The notes under the pieces were generated by a model. The model saw nothing but the letters and a program-made list of their open reading frames with translations, was not told the origin of the DNA and searched no databases. Of a stretch of DNA of 64,000 nt, positions 8,700-17,493 are shown piece after piece. Within the stretch, counting starts at the first letter, position 1; each line of letters starts with the position of its first letter. The position numbers and the translations under genes are program-made. The DNA is from JBCCQH01 sp039024435 (GTDB taxonomy: Bacteria > Bacteroidota > Bacteroidia > J057 > JADKCL01), in NCBI GenBank assembly GCA_039024435.1, contig JBCCQH010000007.1:1-64000 (forward strand), read 5' to 3'.

Positions 8700-10328
8700 T
8701 TATAGCCCTTGGGAAAGCCTCTCCATTTCCCAAAATGCCGTGGGATGGCCCAGTTCACCGGCTTTGGCAAAGTCGCTCATGGCCCCGGTAGAGTCATAGG
8801 CATCGAAGCGGGCATTGCCCCGCATGAACCAGGCATTGGCGTAGTCGGGTTTTCGTTCAATGCAAGCCGTGTAGTCAGCGATGGCCGTGGGCGGGAATCC
8901 CTGGGCGTAAAAACAATTTCCCCGGTTGAAGAGGGCATCGATGTCGTCGGGGTTGACTTCGAGTGCGAGGCTGTAAGCACTGACGGCGGAATCGAGTTGT
9001 TGCAGTCCTTGCCAGCAATTGCCGAGCTTGGTGAGGAAATCGCTGTCACTCGGATTGATGGTGATGAGTGCAGTAAATTCCTGCCGGATGGAATCAAGGT
9101 TGGGCCGGGGCTGAGCCGGATCTGCGGCGGCGTACAGCCCCAAAAGGCTGACGGCGCGTTCGTAGCGGGCCGCTAGCCGGAGTGAAGTGTCCTGCACATC
9201 GGCGATGACCGAGTCGTAGTTGGCCACGGCAAACCGAAAAAGCTGGGCGCTGCTGGAATCGCCCCGATTGGTGGCCATGGCCTGGAAACAATTGCCCAGA
9301 TTCATGTAGTAGAAACCTTTGCGAATCCGGGCTTTGATCTGGGAATTTGCATCGCGGCGGTAGTAGATCGCTTGGTTGTAGTCGGCGGTGGCCGCGCGGT
9401 ATTCACGCAAATGCTGGTGGACAATGCCGCGCATCAGGTGGGCGATCCCCAGGGCATGCCGGGACCACAAGGTCCGAAAGTTGAGTGTATCCGAGGCCGT
9501 TGTGCTCACGCGGGCGACCTTGTTCAGCAGGTAGAAGCGGGAATGGTAGGCTTCGTAGCGTTCTTCGAGGGTGGCCCGGAGAGAGTCTTCGTTCAATTGT
9601 TCCGCAGTGCGGCAAAAGAGATCGAGGCACTCGGGAAAATTCTGCGTCGTTACTGAGGAATCGAGAATCAGGGTTATCCAGTTCGCATTGTTTGCCGTGG
9701 TCGATTCACCGTAGCGGTTGCGAAAGGTGCCGTTGTAGTTGAGGCTTACCCGGACGCCTTCGAGGGGAGGAATCACGTCCCGCAGCATCGAAAATCCGTA
9801 TTCCCGGCCCGCCCCGGGCTGGGGAAAATCGTCCAGGTAGACCGTGTCTTTGACTGAGTTTTTGACGACGATGCTTTGGCAGACGTTGCAGAGCGAGTCG
9901 GCGCGTTCGAGTTCGTAGCGGAACCAACTGATGACCCAATTGAGGTCTTCAATCGCGCCGGGATAATCGCCTTCATACCCCCGGGCTATGGCCCGGTTGT
10001 AGAGCGCTTTGGTGTATTCGGGCTGGTCGAGCAGCACCAAATCAAACTGGTCAATTGCCGTTTCAAAGTCTTCCATCCGGAAATAGAGGTTGCCCAGGTT
10101 GTTGCGCGCCATCGCGAGATCGGGATAGAGGTCCAGGGAGGTTTCGTACAGCTCTTTGGCTTCGGTAAAGTCAAAGGCAAAGTATTCTTCGTTTCCGAGA
10201 TTGAATTGCTTGACTGCCCGGTCAACCTTTTCCCGACAGCCGGCCAATAGTAGGACGATGCCGAGCCCGAAAATCAGGGCGTGCCGCCGGAGAGAGCTAG
10301 AATTGTTGGATTTCAGAATGCGTGTCAC
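8700..10328 (-). CDS. TPR-repeat lipoprotein
   Basis: A 542-residue predicted outer-envelope lipoprotein. I chose the GTG at 10328 because it gives a compact signal peptide (basic MTRILKSNNSSSLRRH, then a hydrophobic stretch) ending in the lipobox LLAGC at about residue 21; upstream codons encode an implausible Pro/Arg-rich segment. TPR units follow the lipobox (AKELYETSLDLYPDLAMARNNL, shown here in shortened form as AKELYETSL and MARNNLGNLYF) and recur at the C-terminus (VSAYSLALEVNPDDIDALFN and ANAWFMRGNARF regions). A central ~250-residue section without clear TPRs separates the two blocks. TPR proteins act as scaffolds, so no specific function can be assigned. The gene is divergent from the GH18-like gene at 10605. 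Confidence 0.75.
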   Translation of the reverse strand: MTRILKSNNSSSLRRHALIFGLGIVLLLAGCREKVDRAVKQFNLGNEEYFAFDFTEAKELYETSLDLYPDLAMARNNLGNLYFRMEDFETAIDQFDLVLLDQPEYTKALYNRAIARGYEGDYPGAIEDLNWVISWFRYELERADSLCNVCQSIVVKNSVKDTVYLDDFPQPGAGREYGFSMLRDVIPPLEGVRVSLNYNGTFRNRYGESTTANNANWITLILDSSVTTQNFPECLDLFCRTAEQLNEDSLRATLEERYEAYHSRFYLLNKVARVSTTASDTLNFRTLWSRHALGIAHLMRGIVHQHLREYRAATADYNQAIYYRRDANSQIKARIRKGFYYMNLGNCFQAMATNRGDSSSAQLFRFAVANYDSVIADVQDTSLRLAARYERAVSLLGLYAAADPAQPRPNLDSIRQEFTALITINPSDSDFLTKLGNCWQGLQQLDSAVSAYSLALEVNPDDIDALFNRGNCFYAQGFPPTAIADYTACIERKPDYANAWFMRGNARFDAYDSTGAMSDFAKAGELGHPTAFWEMERLSQGL

Positions 10329-10604
10329 ACGGGAATATAGCAAGGCCAGCCGCCAATTTCCACGCGTCGGTCCGGGCGGTTTTTGTGTTGGTGTCAAATG
10401 GGGTGGGGTTTTGTACGGGCGAGTTTGTGCGGTTGCCCGGTGGGGATGCAGGATCCGGTGTCCTTGCCGGGCGGAGGACCGCTTCTCCTGCTCCTCTGGG
10501 TCTCCCACGCCGGTCAATAATTTCCCAAACTGTACCCGGCAATCGCCGGAGCAAGTTTTATTTTTCCATTCCGGGAACCGTTTCCCGGACGAATGTAGAG
10601 CGGT

Positions 10605-12533
10605 ATGCCCGGACAACTCTTACATATTGCAGTGGTGGTGGCACCAGGCGCCCGTCGATGGTCTACGGCGACCATGGTCCTGTTGCTTTGGCTGGTAAGT
10701 GCTTTTGGGCTATCGGCGCAAACCGCTGCTCCGTTCATGTACGATTTGCCGCGCGATCCGACCTCGGCGCACACTTTGGAATTGGAGCGGCACTTGGCGA
10801 TTCCGGGGCTGGATAGCTTGGCAAAGTTGCCGACTCGGGCGGAGGTGACCTGGAGCCAAATCACTGGACTGCGGCGTGCCGGGGCGAATCAATCGCGCTA
10901 CCGCTGGCCTCTGGTCCGGAAGATCCTGCGGCTGGGCCGAAAAACCTTGCTCGACGAGACTTTACCGCGCCCGCGGGGCCGCTGGGCGGGTGAGGTCTAC
11001 GGCATTTTGCCGTACTGGATGGGGGAGGCGTGGCAGGACTATCCCCTGGAAAAATTTGACCGCATTCTCCACTACGCTTACGCAGTGGACCCAGCGACCG
11101 GACGAGACCGCAATCCGCTGCCCACTTGGTCGACATCGCTGTTACAAGACAGTGTGCATTCATTGGAACGCAAGGTCGATCTGGTGGTGGCGCTGTACGG
11201 CGACGCGCGCATCCGGCAATTTTTGCGCACGGACCGTGCTCGGCGCAACCTTACCGATACCCTGGTAAAGCTCCTGCCGGGGCGGGGCGATGGAATTGTC
11301 CTCGATTTTCAGACTGGGCGGGCCGATTCGGTATTGCGCGATTCCCTGACCGGGTATGTGGTGCAGCTATTTTCTGCTCTGCAAAACGCTGACCCCACCT
11401 ACACCTTGTCCTTGACTTTGCCTTGCGGAGCGCTGGCGGGATCATTTGACTTTGCGGCCCTGGAGACGCGGATTCACCGCTATTTCTACACTGGATACGA
11501 TTTTTATCTGAACGCCAATACCGGCCTCGGGCCCGCGAGTGTGCTGGGCAGCAACGCCAAAGACAGCCTCTCCCTGCTGGGTGACCTCGCCCGGTACGAA
11601 GCCGCGGGGATGCCCTGGGAAAAATTGGTGGTGCTACAGCCGTGGTACGGAAAGGAATACATTACCCCGCAAAAGATGTCGGGGACGGCCATTGCGGACC
11701 AGTTTGCGCTGCTTCCGCTTTCGCATTTCAAGCGCAAATACCCCAACGGTGGCAAGCGAGACCCGCAAAGCAAATCGCGCTATGCGGTCAAAAAAGATAC
11801 TACCGGCGACAACCGCTGGATCCAGGCTTGGTGGGACGACGAGGTGAGCCTGTTAACAAAATTTACCGTTTTTCGCCGCCGCCGCGTGGCGGGCGTGGGC
11901 ATCTACGGCCTGGGTTACGACCAGGACTTTACCCCCGATCCGATGGTGGTGGAAGCGATCATCATTGCCGCTTCGCCCCCGCCAGATACGTCGGTAGTAG
12001 TCGTGGTGCCGGCCAAAGACAGTACGCGGGAGAAAATCCCCGGACTGGACGAGCGGGAGGCGGCTCCCTACCGGGAGGCGGGCGGTCCCACCGGATACGT
12101 GACCGAGCCCGGTCCGAATGCGGCCAAGTTCTTTTACTGGGTGACACCGGATCCATTTGAGCCGGAGTTCCCCAATACCGACGCGGCGATGCTGATGCAA
12201 AGTCCCGACATTCCCATGCCGCTGCCTCCGAATCTCCGTTCGATGGGGTACTGGGGGGGCGTCATCCTGGGCTACTTTTTGCTCTTGGGATTGATCATTC
12301 CGCTATCCCGCTTTGGGGTGCGGATCCTCATTTTCGTCCACAAGCCCTGGCTGGGATTTATCTACCTCCCGGGCCTGGTGCTGTTGGCGTTGGTGCTGGC
12401 TTCGGCCGTCAGCGGAAGGGTGTTGTGGATAGTCGATTTGATTCTGCTTGGCTTGTCGTTTGTGGCGACGGCAATTGTCGAAAGGGAGATGCGGGATGTG
12501 CAAAGGCCCGTAGACTTGTTACCCAACACATGA
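10605..12533 (+). CDS. GH18-like protein with C-terminal membrane helices, catalytic Glu replaced
   Basis: A 642-residue protein. Residues 1-40 include a hydrophobic segment ending in SAQ, consistent with export; ATG 10674 is an alternative start. A GH18 (chitinase-like) TIM-barrel is suggested by VYGILPYWMGEAW, FDRILHYAYAV and LVVLQPWYGKEY. The family catalytic signature DGxDxDxE appears as DGIVLDFQ (residues 229-236): the first Asp and the middle Asp remain, but the general-acid Glu is Gln and one Asp is Val, so hydrolysis is unlikely. After about residue 540 there are three hydrophobic helices (YFLLLGLIIPL, FIYLPGLVLLALVL, IVDLILLGLSFVATAIV), so the C-terminus is membrane-anchored. A carbohydrate-binding or peptidoglycan-sensing role is inference. 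Confidence 0.65.
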   Translation: MPGQLLHIAVVVAPGARRWSTATMVLLLWLVSAFGLSAQTAAPFMYDLPRDPTSAHTLELERHLAIPGLDSLAKLPTRAEVTWSQITGLRRAGANQSRYRWPLVRKILRLGRKTLLDETLPRPRGRWAGEVYGILPYWMGEAWQDYPLEKFDRILHYAYAVDPATGRDRNPLPTWSTSLLQDSVHSLERKVDLVVALYGDARIRQFLRTDRARRNLTDTLVKLLPGRGDGIVLDFQTGRADSVLRDSLTGYVVQLFSALQNADPTYTLSLTLPCGALAGSFDFAALETRIHRYFYTGYDFYLNANTGLGPASVLGSNAKDSLSLLGDLARYEAAGMPWEKLVVLQPWYGKEYITPQKMSGTAIADQFALLPLSHFKRKYPNGGKRDPQSKSRYAVKKDTTGDNRWIQAWWDDEVSLLTKFTVFRRRRVAGVGIYGLGYDQDFTPDPMVVEAIIIAASPPPDTSVVVVVPAKDSTREKIPGLDEREAAPYREAGGPTGYVTEPGPNAAKFFYWVTPDPFEPEFPNTDAAMLMQSPDIPMPLPPNLRSMGYWGGVILGYFLLLGLIIPLSRFGVRILIFVHKPWLGFIYLPGLVLLALVLASAVSGRVLWIVDLILLGLSFVATAIVEREMRDVQRPVDLLPNT

Positions 12534-12962
12534 AATTTGACTTTGATTGGCAATTTTCACGGAAATAACCTAGTTTACTCATGGCTTTCTCAAAAAAATT
12601 AATCTTCAGGTGAAATACGGAATTGACGCGGTCCATAAGACCGTCCGATCTCCGCTTGTGCTGAACACTTCACGCATCTGGCAACAAAAAAGTGCCAGGT
12701 AAAATCTGCTGGTAGTTAAGCTGTCGGCCCGGGAGAATTGGGCATTTCGCTGCCCTCATTCCCCCTTCGCCGTTGGCCTCTGCAAGAATTGGATACGCAT
12801 TTGCCGCTCTGCCGCGGCCGATGATGGGGGTAGTGTTTGCCTCCGCTTGCCCATAACGCCTTGATCTTTTGACGCTGCGAGACGAGTGTTTTGTAGCGCA
12901 CGGGATCTCTATGTCCAGATACGAGAGGAGATCCTAGGATTCTTCGACAAAAAGCGCATTAC
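12534..12962. other. Intergenic region with one short hairpin
   Basis: About 430 bp with no convincing ORF. A hairpin CTGGCA / TGCCAG with an A-rich loop lies at about 12677-12698. No clear promoter box was found for the gene at 12963. Confidence 0.4.
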
Positions 12963-14411
12963 ATGAAGTATTTCAAGGAGATGATTGGTATTCTGACCCC
13001 CAAAGAGCGGATGCAAATCCGGGAGGGATTGGAATTACAAAGTACCCCTTGCCGCCGGCTCGAACTGTTCGAGTTGATCGACGCGGGGGCGGTGGACGAT
13101 GATGAGGCGGCGGCCAACTACCTGTACGGCGATCGGTCAGGTTCGGCGTACTCTCATTTGAAAGCACGGCTGCGGACCAGCATGATTGATATTTTGTTTC
13201 CGCCTTACTTTCCGCAATCGGCGGGTGATTATTACGAATTGCGTTCGGAATGCTGGCGCGAGTTGCAGATTGCGCAATTTTTCCTGGCGCGAGAAGCCTT
13301 TGGCATTGCCCGGAAGCACCTCGAAGATGCGCGGTCCATGGCGGAATCCTCGGGATTGGTATCGGAAATGCTGATCATTGAGGACCTGTGCATGCAGCAC
13401 TTTCCCTTGCAGTCCACGCGAGCGACGCGTAAGCCAAGCCGGGAGGGAATCAATTCTCGCACCGACTTGCTTCGGTCGCGTTTGGAGGCCAAACAGCAGT
13501 ACAACAAGCTGTTCCAAATGGATCTCTTCCAGAATTTTTCGGCGGCGCCCCTGACCCCAGGCATGGAAATGGCCTTGCAAGCGGTCCGTGAGCGCCGGGA
13601 AAAGACACCTTTTCCCCGGGTGCAATATTGGTACTGTCACCTGGTCATCCTCTTCGAAAAGATGCAGGGCAATTTTACGGAAGCCCTGGAGGTGGCCGAT
13701 GACCTTTGGGAGTTGACCCGGCGGCACACCCCGCGGTTTTCCCGCACCGAAACCCTGGAAGCCTCACTCGCCTACGCAAAGATGGCCGCTTACAATGGGC
13801 ACTGGAGCCGGGCGGGGGAGGTGACCCAACAAATCCTAGAAGAGGCCCCCGCGGGCAGTTGGGTCGAACTGAATGCCCTGGAAATTGCTTTCCTGCTGCG
13901 CTTCTACACCGGTGATTTTGCCGAAGCAGAAGCTTTTCAGCGAGCGGGATCGGCCCACCCGAAAAACCAAAGCTCGGCTTTCCACGCGGCGCTTTGGAAT
14001 TACTATCACTCGTATCTGGCGTTTGCGGCGGGCAATTACCCCGAAGCCCTGGGACTGCTGGCGGCTTCCGGTGAGCTGACCCGGCACAAGTCCAAATGGC
14101 TGATCGGTCACAAGGTCGCCGAGATTTTTAATCTGATTGCTTTGCGCAATTTTGACCTGGTTGAGTACAAGCTAAATGCGTTCAAGCAATTGCTCAAGCG
14201 TCAAAAAGCGAATCGGATCGACCGCGGAAAGCACATCGCGCAGGTTTTTACCCGGCTCATGCGCAATGACTACGACTTTGAAGTAACTCGGCAGGAATTT
14301 TCTCACAATCAGTTGATTAGGGAAAAATCTGAGGGGCAGCCCGGCTGGGAACCATTCAATTTTGAGGTGTTACAAATCGACCGGTTTCTTGAGATGGATG
14401 AGGTTTTCTGA
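12963..14411 (+). CDS. Helical protein of unknown function
   Basis: A 482-residue soluble, predicted all-helical protein that I do not recognise. No signal peptide or membrane segment is present. The N-terminal ~90 residues (MKYFKEMIGILTPKERMQIR onward) resemble a helical adaptor. The rest consists of helix pairs with TPR-like spacing, for example ALEVADDLWELTRR, WSRAGEVTQQILEEAP, DFAEAEAFQRAG and NYPEALGLLAASGELTRHK. A TPR-type protein-interaction role is likely, but the partner is unknown. It stands alone, with long intergenic gaps on both sides. Confidence 0.6.
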   Translation: MKYFKEMIGILTPKERMQIREGLELQSTPCRRLELFELIDAGAVDDDEAAANYLYGDRSGSAYSHLKARLRTSMIDILFPPYFPQSAGDYYELRSECWRELQIAQFFLAREAFGIARKHLEDARSMAESSGLVSEMLIIEDLCMQHFPLQSTRATRKPSREGINSRTDLLRSRLEAKQQYNKLFQMDLFQNFSAAPLTPGMEMALQAVRERREKTPFPRVQYWYCHLVILFEKMQGNFTEALEVADDLWELTRRHTPRFSRTETLEASLAYAKMAAYNGHWSRAGEVTQQILEEAPAGSWVELNALEIAFLLRFYTGDFAEAEAFQRAGSAHPKNQSSAFHAALWNYYHSYLAFAAGNYPEALGLLAASGELTRHKSKWLIGHKVAEIFNLIALRNFDLVEYKLNAFKQLLKRQKANRIDRGKHIAQVFTRLMRNDYDFEVTRQEFSHNQLIREKSEGQPGWEPFNFEVLQIDRFLEMDEVF

Positions 14412-14524
14412 TCTCAACCCGGACCTTGGAATGTACTTTGTTCTTATCCCGCGAATTGACTTTTTGAATTTGTGTATTTACCTCATTCTACTGCTGTCTT
14501 ACCTACCATGAACGCTATCGGCTT

Positions 14525-14743
14525 ATGAGTTCCCGCCATTCCATCCAGGCGATGATTGGACTGCTGGACCGGGTTCTGGCGGAAGTGGACCGTCAGCTCG
14601 AGCCGTTTCGGTCCCGGACGACCGAGTGCAATGCGCGCGATGCGGCCTATCTGGCTTTGGTGGAGGAGCGGCGGGAGGCCGAGGGATTGCGGTGCAGGTT
14701 GATGGCAGAAATGGGCGCACTTTCCGACCGGGAAGAAGCTTGA
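14525..14743 (+). CDS. Small helical protein, hypothetical
   Basis: A 72-residue acidic, amphipathic helical protein (MSSRHSIQAMIGLLDRVLAE onward) without a recognised family. It is supported by its position 114 bp after the preceding gene and by a terminator-like hairpin about 40 bp after its stop. A six-codon ORF (ATG 14508) ends in TTATGA, so its stop overlaps the start of this gene; this could couple translation or could be chance. Nothing about its function can be stated. Confidence 0.45.
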   Translation: MSSRHSIQAMIGLLDRVLAEVDRQLEPFRSRTTECNARDAAYLALVEERREAEGLRCRLMAEMGALSDREEA

Positions 14744-14781
14744 TCTGGTCCCCGACCCGGCTTTATCCCCAAAAAAACGCC

Positions 14782-14804
14782 CCCGACCAGTGGCCGGGGG
14801 AGCG
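14782..14804 (+). terminator. Terminator-like hairpin
   Basis: CCCCCGACCA and TGGCCGGGGG form a GC-rich stem with one mismatch and almost no loop, followed by AGCGTATTTTA. It probably ends transcription of the small ORF upstream. Confidence 0.55.
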
Positions 14805-15234
14805 TATTTTAAACTATTTTTATCGCAGTATGAAACGTTTTTCATCAGTTGGGTGGCGGCTTGCAGTGGTTGGGTGTGATTCAAACCGCCTTTAAAGAAC
14901 GTCACTTAAAATCTAGTATTGGGTGGGCGCTTGCGCGCCAAGATCACATTTCAAAAGAACATTTACTCCTCAGTATTATCAAGCAGGAAACTGCATTGCA
15001 TACACTTCATATTACGTGACGGGTGGGTAAGCGTTGCCCAGATGAAAGGCTCCGCCGCATTTTGTGGAAGGTGCGAAGAGCAAAATGTTCGAAAAGTGGA
15101 GGTATTTTCGTAGAAATGGTGATTTTGTGGGGTTTGGGAGGGGAAAAAGGCGAAAAAATCTCATTTTTCTCTGAATTAGGCTTGAAAGATCGGGGATAAT
15201 CCTGGGGCAAGGTGGGGTAAGTGGGGGGATTCAT
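14805..15234. other. Intergenic region, nothing recognised
   Basis: About 430 bp of relatively AT-rich sequence between the terminator-like hairpin and the end of the acetyltransferase gene. Open frames here have no family resemblance or start context that I could support. Confidence 0.4.
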
Positions 15235-15789
15235 TTACCGCGCCAGAAATTCCTCGCGCAGGATGGCGAAGCGCAAATGGTCTTCCCATCCACCATTGAT
15301 TTTGAGAAAACGCCGCGCGGCACCCTCTTGTACAAAGCTGAGTCGTTCCAGTACTCCACGAGAAGCTTGGTTTTGCGGCACAACATTGGCCTCCACCCGG
15401 TGCAGGCCGACCTCTTCAAAGGCAAAGTGCAAAATGGCCTTCAGGGCTTCGGTCATGTACCCCTGGCCGCAGGCGGTCTGGTCTTGGGAATATCCGAGGT
15501 GGCAGCTCTGAAATGCGCCGCGCACTACACTGGAGAGGGAGGCATGGCCGATCATCCGGTTCGGCTTCGCTTGGGTCGCGTACCAGAAACGGTAGCCTCG
15601 GCCTTCGCGGGCATCCACCTGGGATTTTAGCAGGCGCCGGGCCTGTTCGGCACGCGCGTACCAAGCTTCGGGGTGCAAGGGCGCCCAAGGCCGATGAAAT
15701 TCGCGGTTGCGGGCAAGATACGCGACCAGTTCGTCCAACATTTCCTGGTTTTGGGGCCGGACAATGAGACGGGTAGTGGACAGTTCCAT
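15235..15789 (-). CDS. GNAT-family N-acetyltransferase, RimJ/RimL-like
   Basis: A 184-residue acetyl-CoA-dependent acetyltransferase. The N-terminus MELSTTRLIVRPQNQEM is the typical TxRLxLRP start of the RimJ/RimL branch (Acetyltransf_3). The acetyl-CoA-binding segment is QTACGQGYMTEALKAILHFA (motif A, about residues 103-122), followed by VGLHRVEANVVPQNQASRGV and LERLSFVQEGAARRF, both standard for the family. Related enzymes acetylate N-terminal residues of ribosomal proteins, but many act on small molecules or antibiotics, so the substrate is open. It is divergent from metK. Confidence 0.85.
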   Translation of the reverse strand: MELSTTRLIVRPQNQEMLDELVAYLARNREFHRPWAPLHPEAWYARAEQARRLLKSQVDAREGRGYRFWYATQAKPNRMIGHASLSSVVRGAFQSCHLGYSQDQTACGQGYMTEALKAILHFAFEEVGLHRVEANVVPQNQASRGVLERLSFVQEGAARRFLKINGGWEDHLRFAILREEFLAR

Positions 15790-15886
15790 TGAGGTAAGAT
15801 ATCGCTTTTTCGTACATCGCTACGGGGGTAATTTTTTCCGGAAAGTTTCGAATGCCGATTGCCTTGCAAAACGACACATTAAGAGA

Positions 15887-15916
15887 TTGACAATTAAGGT
15901 TTACCTGTTAACTTTG
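15887..15916 (+). promoter_or_regulatory. metK promoter, Bacteroidota type
   Basis: TTG (15887-15889), exactly 19 nt, then TAACTTTG (15909-15916), matching TTTG-N19-TAnnTTTG. The predicted transcription start near 15921 leaves a leader of about 43 nt before the ATG at 15964. Confidence 0.8.
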
Positions 15917-15963
15917 TACCTCTTTTTTCACCACTGGAATAGGTAGCAATTACAATATCGAAT

Positions 15964-17280
15964 ATGCCATATTTATTCACATCTGAATCTGTTTCCGAAG
16001 GGCATCCGGACAAGGTTGCCGATCAGATTTCTGATGCCATCCTCGATGAGATGCTGCGGCAGGATCCTTACAGCCGCGTAGCTTGCGAAACATTGGTCAC
16101 GACGGGACTCGCGGTTGTCGCCGGTGAAGTCACCACCAAAGCCTACGTCGAGATTCCCGAAATCGTGCGCGCCACGATTGACCGCATCGGGTACAACCAC
16201 GACGATTACATGTTCAACTCGAACTCTTGTGGCGTGTTGGTTTCCTTGCACAGCCAGTCGCCCGACATCGCCCAGGGTGTGAATGAAGGGTCCGGCCTCA
16301 ATCTGGACCAAGGCGCGGGCGACCAGGGCATGATGTTTGGTTACGCCACTGCCGAAACGACGGAATACATGCCGATGGCCCTGGCCTATTCGCACCGTCT
16401 ATTGCGGGAACTCGCCAAAATTCGCAAAGAAGAGCTTGCCCTCATGCCGTACCTGCGGCCCGATTCGAAGTCGCAGGTGACCATTGAGTACGACGACAAT
16501 GGCAAGCCCATGCGGGTACACACGGTTGTCGTTTCAACCCAGCACGATGAGTGGGTGACGGCGGAGACCCATCCCGATTTGAGCCAGGGGGAGCGCGACC
16601 GACACATGTTGGATCAGATTGCTTCCGACGTCAAGAACCTCCTCATCCCGCGGGTCATTCCGGCGGAATTGCTCGATGCGGATACCGTTTATCACATCAA
16701 CCCGACGGGCAAGTTTGTGATCGGCGGTCCCCACGGCGATGCGGGCCTGACCGGCCGCAAAATCATCGTCGATACTTACGGAGGAAAAGGGGCCCACGGC
16801 GGGGGCGCATTTTCCGGAAAAGATCCCTCCAAGGTAGACCGCAGTGCCGCTTACGCTTCGCGCCACATCGCGAAAAATCTGGTAGCCGCCGGCGTCGCCG
16901 ACGAAGTGCTGGTGCAGGTGGCCTACGCGATCGGGGTCGCCAAGCCGGTCTCGATCAACATCAATACCTACGGCACGGCCAAGGTCAGCCAGAGCGATTC
17001 TGAGATCGCCAAGATTGTCGATGGCCTGTTTGACATGCGCCCGAAGGCAATTGTGGAGCGTTTCGGTTTGCTGAACCCGATTTACTCGGCGACCGCCGCC
17101 TACGGTCACATGGGCCAAGAGCCCTACGTCGCGGAGGTGGAAGTGCGCCACTCGACGGTCAAAGAAGAAGGCGGCCGGCGCGAAGAGATTCGAACCTACG
17201 AAAATCGCAAGGTGCAGTTCTTCGGTTGGGAGCTGCTGGATTACGTGGACCCAATCAAGGCGGCGTTTGGTTTGGGCTGA
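15964..17280 (+). CDS. metK: S-adenosylmethionine synthetase
   Basis: Makes S-adenosylmethionine from methionine and ATP in the cytosol. The 438-residue length fits the family with small C-terminal insertions. The N-terminal GHPDK motif binding the adenine/phosphates is at residues 14-18, the GAGDQG methionine/ATP motif at 118-123, and the phosphate-binding GGGAFSGKD loop at about 279-287. The ATG at 15964 gives the canonical MPYLFTSESVSEGHPDK start. A strong promoter lies 48 bp upstream and a terminator directly downstream, so it is monocistronic. The leader is too short for a known SAM riboswitch. Confidence 0.98.
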   Translation: MPYLFTSESVSEGHPDKVADQISDAILDEMLRQDPYSRVACETLVTTGLAVVAGEVTTKAYVEIPEIVRATIDRIGYNHDDYMFNSNSCGVLVSLHSQSPDIAQGVNEGSGLNLDQGAGDQGMMFGYATAETTEYMPMALAYSHRLLRELAKIRKEELALMPYLRPDSKSQVTIEYDDNGKPMRVHTVVVSTQHDEWVTAETHPDLSQGERDRHMLDQIASDVKNLLIPRVIPAELLDADTVYHINPTGKFVIGGPHGDAGLTGRKIIVDTYGGKGAHGGGAFSGKDPSKVDRSAAYASRHIAKNLVAAGVADEVLVQVAYAIGVAKPVSININTYGTAKVSQSDSEIAKIVDGLFDMRPKAIVERFGLLNPIYSATAAYGHMGQEPYVAEVEVRHSTVKEEGGRREEIRTYENRKVQFFGWELLDYVDPIKAAFGLG

Positions 17281-17308
17281 TCGGCGCAAGCTGGATTGAA
17301 TCGTCATC

Positions 17309-17342
17309 GGGCGTTCGGAAATCACTCCGGACGCCCGATTTT
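17309..17342 (+). terminator. metK terminator
   Basis: GGGCGTTCGGA (17309-17319) pairs with TCCGGACGCCC (17326-17336) with a single G-T wobble, followed by GATTTTCGTT. It lies 28 bp after the metK stop. Confidence 0.8.
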
Positions 17343-17437
17343 CGTTGGGGCACGGGGCACGTTTAAGCAGTATACTCCGCGCGGAATCACCGGGCATCTT
17401 TTTATTGTCCCCAGAACATTTTATCTTTCTTCCCAGC

Positions 17438-17445
17438 TACTTTTG
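17438..17445 (+). promoter_or_regulatory. Putative -7 box for the four-repeat secreted protein
   Basis: TACTTTTG matches TAnnTTTG, 48 bp before the ATG at 17494. No good -33 element was found at the expected distance, so support is moderate. Confidence 0.4.
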
Positions 17446-17493
17446 CGAAAAAGGAGCTCCGGATTTGCATCGATCAACCCAGCTTGATTTAGT

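Noticed and set aside
14919..15234. Small frames between the small gene and the acetyltransferase gene
   Set aside because: No start context, family or conservation visible.
15790..15963. SAM riboswitch upstream of metK
   Set aside because: The predicted leader is only about 43 nt and no SAM riboswitch core could be folded by eye.
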